This document shows positions 63,096 to 64,000 of a stretch of DNA of 64,000 nucleotides, piece by piece. The DNA is from Macrotis lagotis (Eukaryota > Chordata > Mammalia > Peramelemorphia > Peramelidae). The notes beneath the pieces were generated by a model. It was not told where the DNA came from. It saw nothing but the letters and a program-made list of their open reading frames with translations, and did no database searches. A program made the position numbers and the translations under genes. The stretch is taken from contig NC_133658.1 of assembly GCF_037893015.1 (NCBI RefSeq), forward strand, positions 62,329,136-62,393,135. Direction: 5' to 3'. Numbering within the stretch: position 1 is the first letter of the stretch; each line of letters begins with the position of its first letter.

Positions 63096-64000
63096 AAGAC
63101 TTTGATGAAAATGGTGGATGAATATGTGATTTTTGTAGGTTTAGGGAACACCTAGTAAGGAGTTCCCTCTACTTAGCTGTGCTAGTACAGGTAGAGAAAT
63201 TTGCCTAGGGTATTGAGGTTAAGTGGCTTGCTGGGTAGTTACAGCTAGTATTTGTCAATGACTAGATTTCCAGAGCTCTTTGACTGTCCTTTATTATGAT
63301 TATTATAATTCAAAGTGCTTTGGATTGGCTAATTGTTGGTAGTTGTTACTAAAAGGCTTTTTGTTCAGAAATTTTTGTTTTAAGGAATGGTTCTCTGTGG
63401 GGGGGGGGAGATAAAGTGGGAGATGAGAGGATATAAAAACAAAAGATGTGAATAAAAATCTAAATTTTAAAAATGTATTAGGGGAAGCTGAGTTATCAAA
63501 GACCCCATTACTGATCTTGGACAAATTACTTTTTCCATCTGTAAAATTAATCATCAATATACATTTATTAAATGCTTGCTGGATATCAGCATTCTGCTGG
63601 GGATACAAAAATCAGCAATAGACATTCCTTGATCTGAAGGAGTTCACAGTCACAAATGTGCAAAGCAAACACCACAGGTAAATTGAAAATAATTAACAGA
63701 GGGAAGGTCCTACAATAAGGAGGGAGGAAAGGCTTCTGGTAGAAGATAAGATTTTAGTTGGGACTTAAAGCAACCCAAGGGGATTCGGAGTTAGTGTGGA
63801 AGATGGAGAGTGTCTAGGCAAGGTGGGCAGGTTTAGGGACAAGAAAGGGCCTGGAACTGATCTTGGTGATCCTTAATTCTTCCTGAAAGGTTGCTTACAG
63901 GCTACTGAGAGAATCCATCATCTAACACAGGGCTTTATACATATTAATGATTCAGTGAATGTTGATAAGGATGAAGGATCCCTTATAGAAATTGCTCTTT

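Overview
The window is nuclear DNA of a marsupial, most likely an Australian one and possibly a dasyurid. It is packed with tRNA-derived SINEs of the WSINE1/WALLSI type, which begin GGGGCAGCTAGGTGGC and end in GCCTTGCAAAAA. It also holds marsupial CORE-SINEs, MIRs and marsupial-type L1 elements. The species call rests on repeat families recognised by eye and is an inference. The coding exons are certain to be vertebrate.

Three host genes lie in the order CENPT (+), TSNAXIP1 (-), RANBP10 (+), the neighbourhood found on human 16q22.1. CENPT is complete: 13 coding exons from 1142 to 8856 join in phase into 548 codons. TSNAXIP1 is read from 26604 down to 9788; 14 coding exons join in phase into 702 codons, and only the 5' end is uncertain. 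RANBP10 starts at 44851. Only its first two coding exons (44851-45091 and 48162-48273) are present, and 48274-64000 is its second intron. CENPT and TSNAXIP1 are convergent, with poly(A) signals about 600 bp apart. The three genes have separate jobs: a kinetochore scaffold, a coiled-coil protein that binds Translin-associated factor X, and a Ran/tubulin-binding scaffold. Nothing suggests a joint pathway.

Between TSNAXIP1 and the RANBP10 CpG island, 27.1-43.9 kb is almost pure retroposon. Its core is a worn L1 (about 33480-40210). Into it have fallen two SINEs, two tail-less SINE stubs, a tail-less L1 internal fragment that itself carries a small insert, and a 2.3-kb processed GPAT3 copy. The GPAT3 copy has a poly(A) signal and a 12-bp target-site duplication at a TTTT/AAAA site.

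Regulatory features: both CpG-island promoters carry ZNF143/THAP11-type ACTACANNTCCC motifs, one at CENPT and three within about 150 bp at RANBP10. A GACA tetranucleotide block abuts the CENPT promoter. RANBP10 intron 1 opens with an array of about thirty 44-46-bp minisatellite units rich in GT.

I found no endogenous retrovirus, LTR element, Polinton, CRISPR array or toxin gene, and no convincing novel multi-gene system. The points most worth a second look are the loss of the proline after two CDK-type threonines in CENP-T, three tail-less insertions with perfect duplications within 2.5 kb, the splice-site-like GT minisatellite, and the clustered ZNF143/THAP11 sites.
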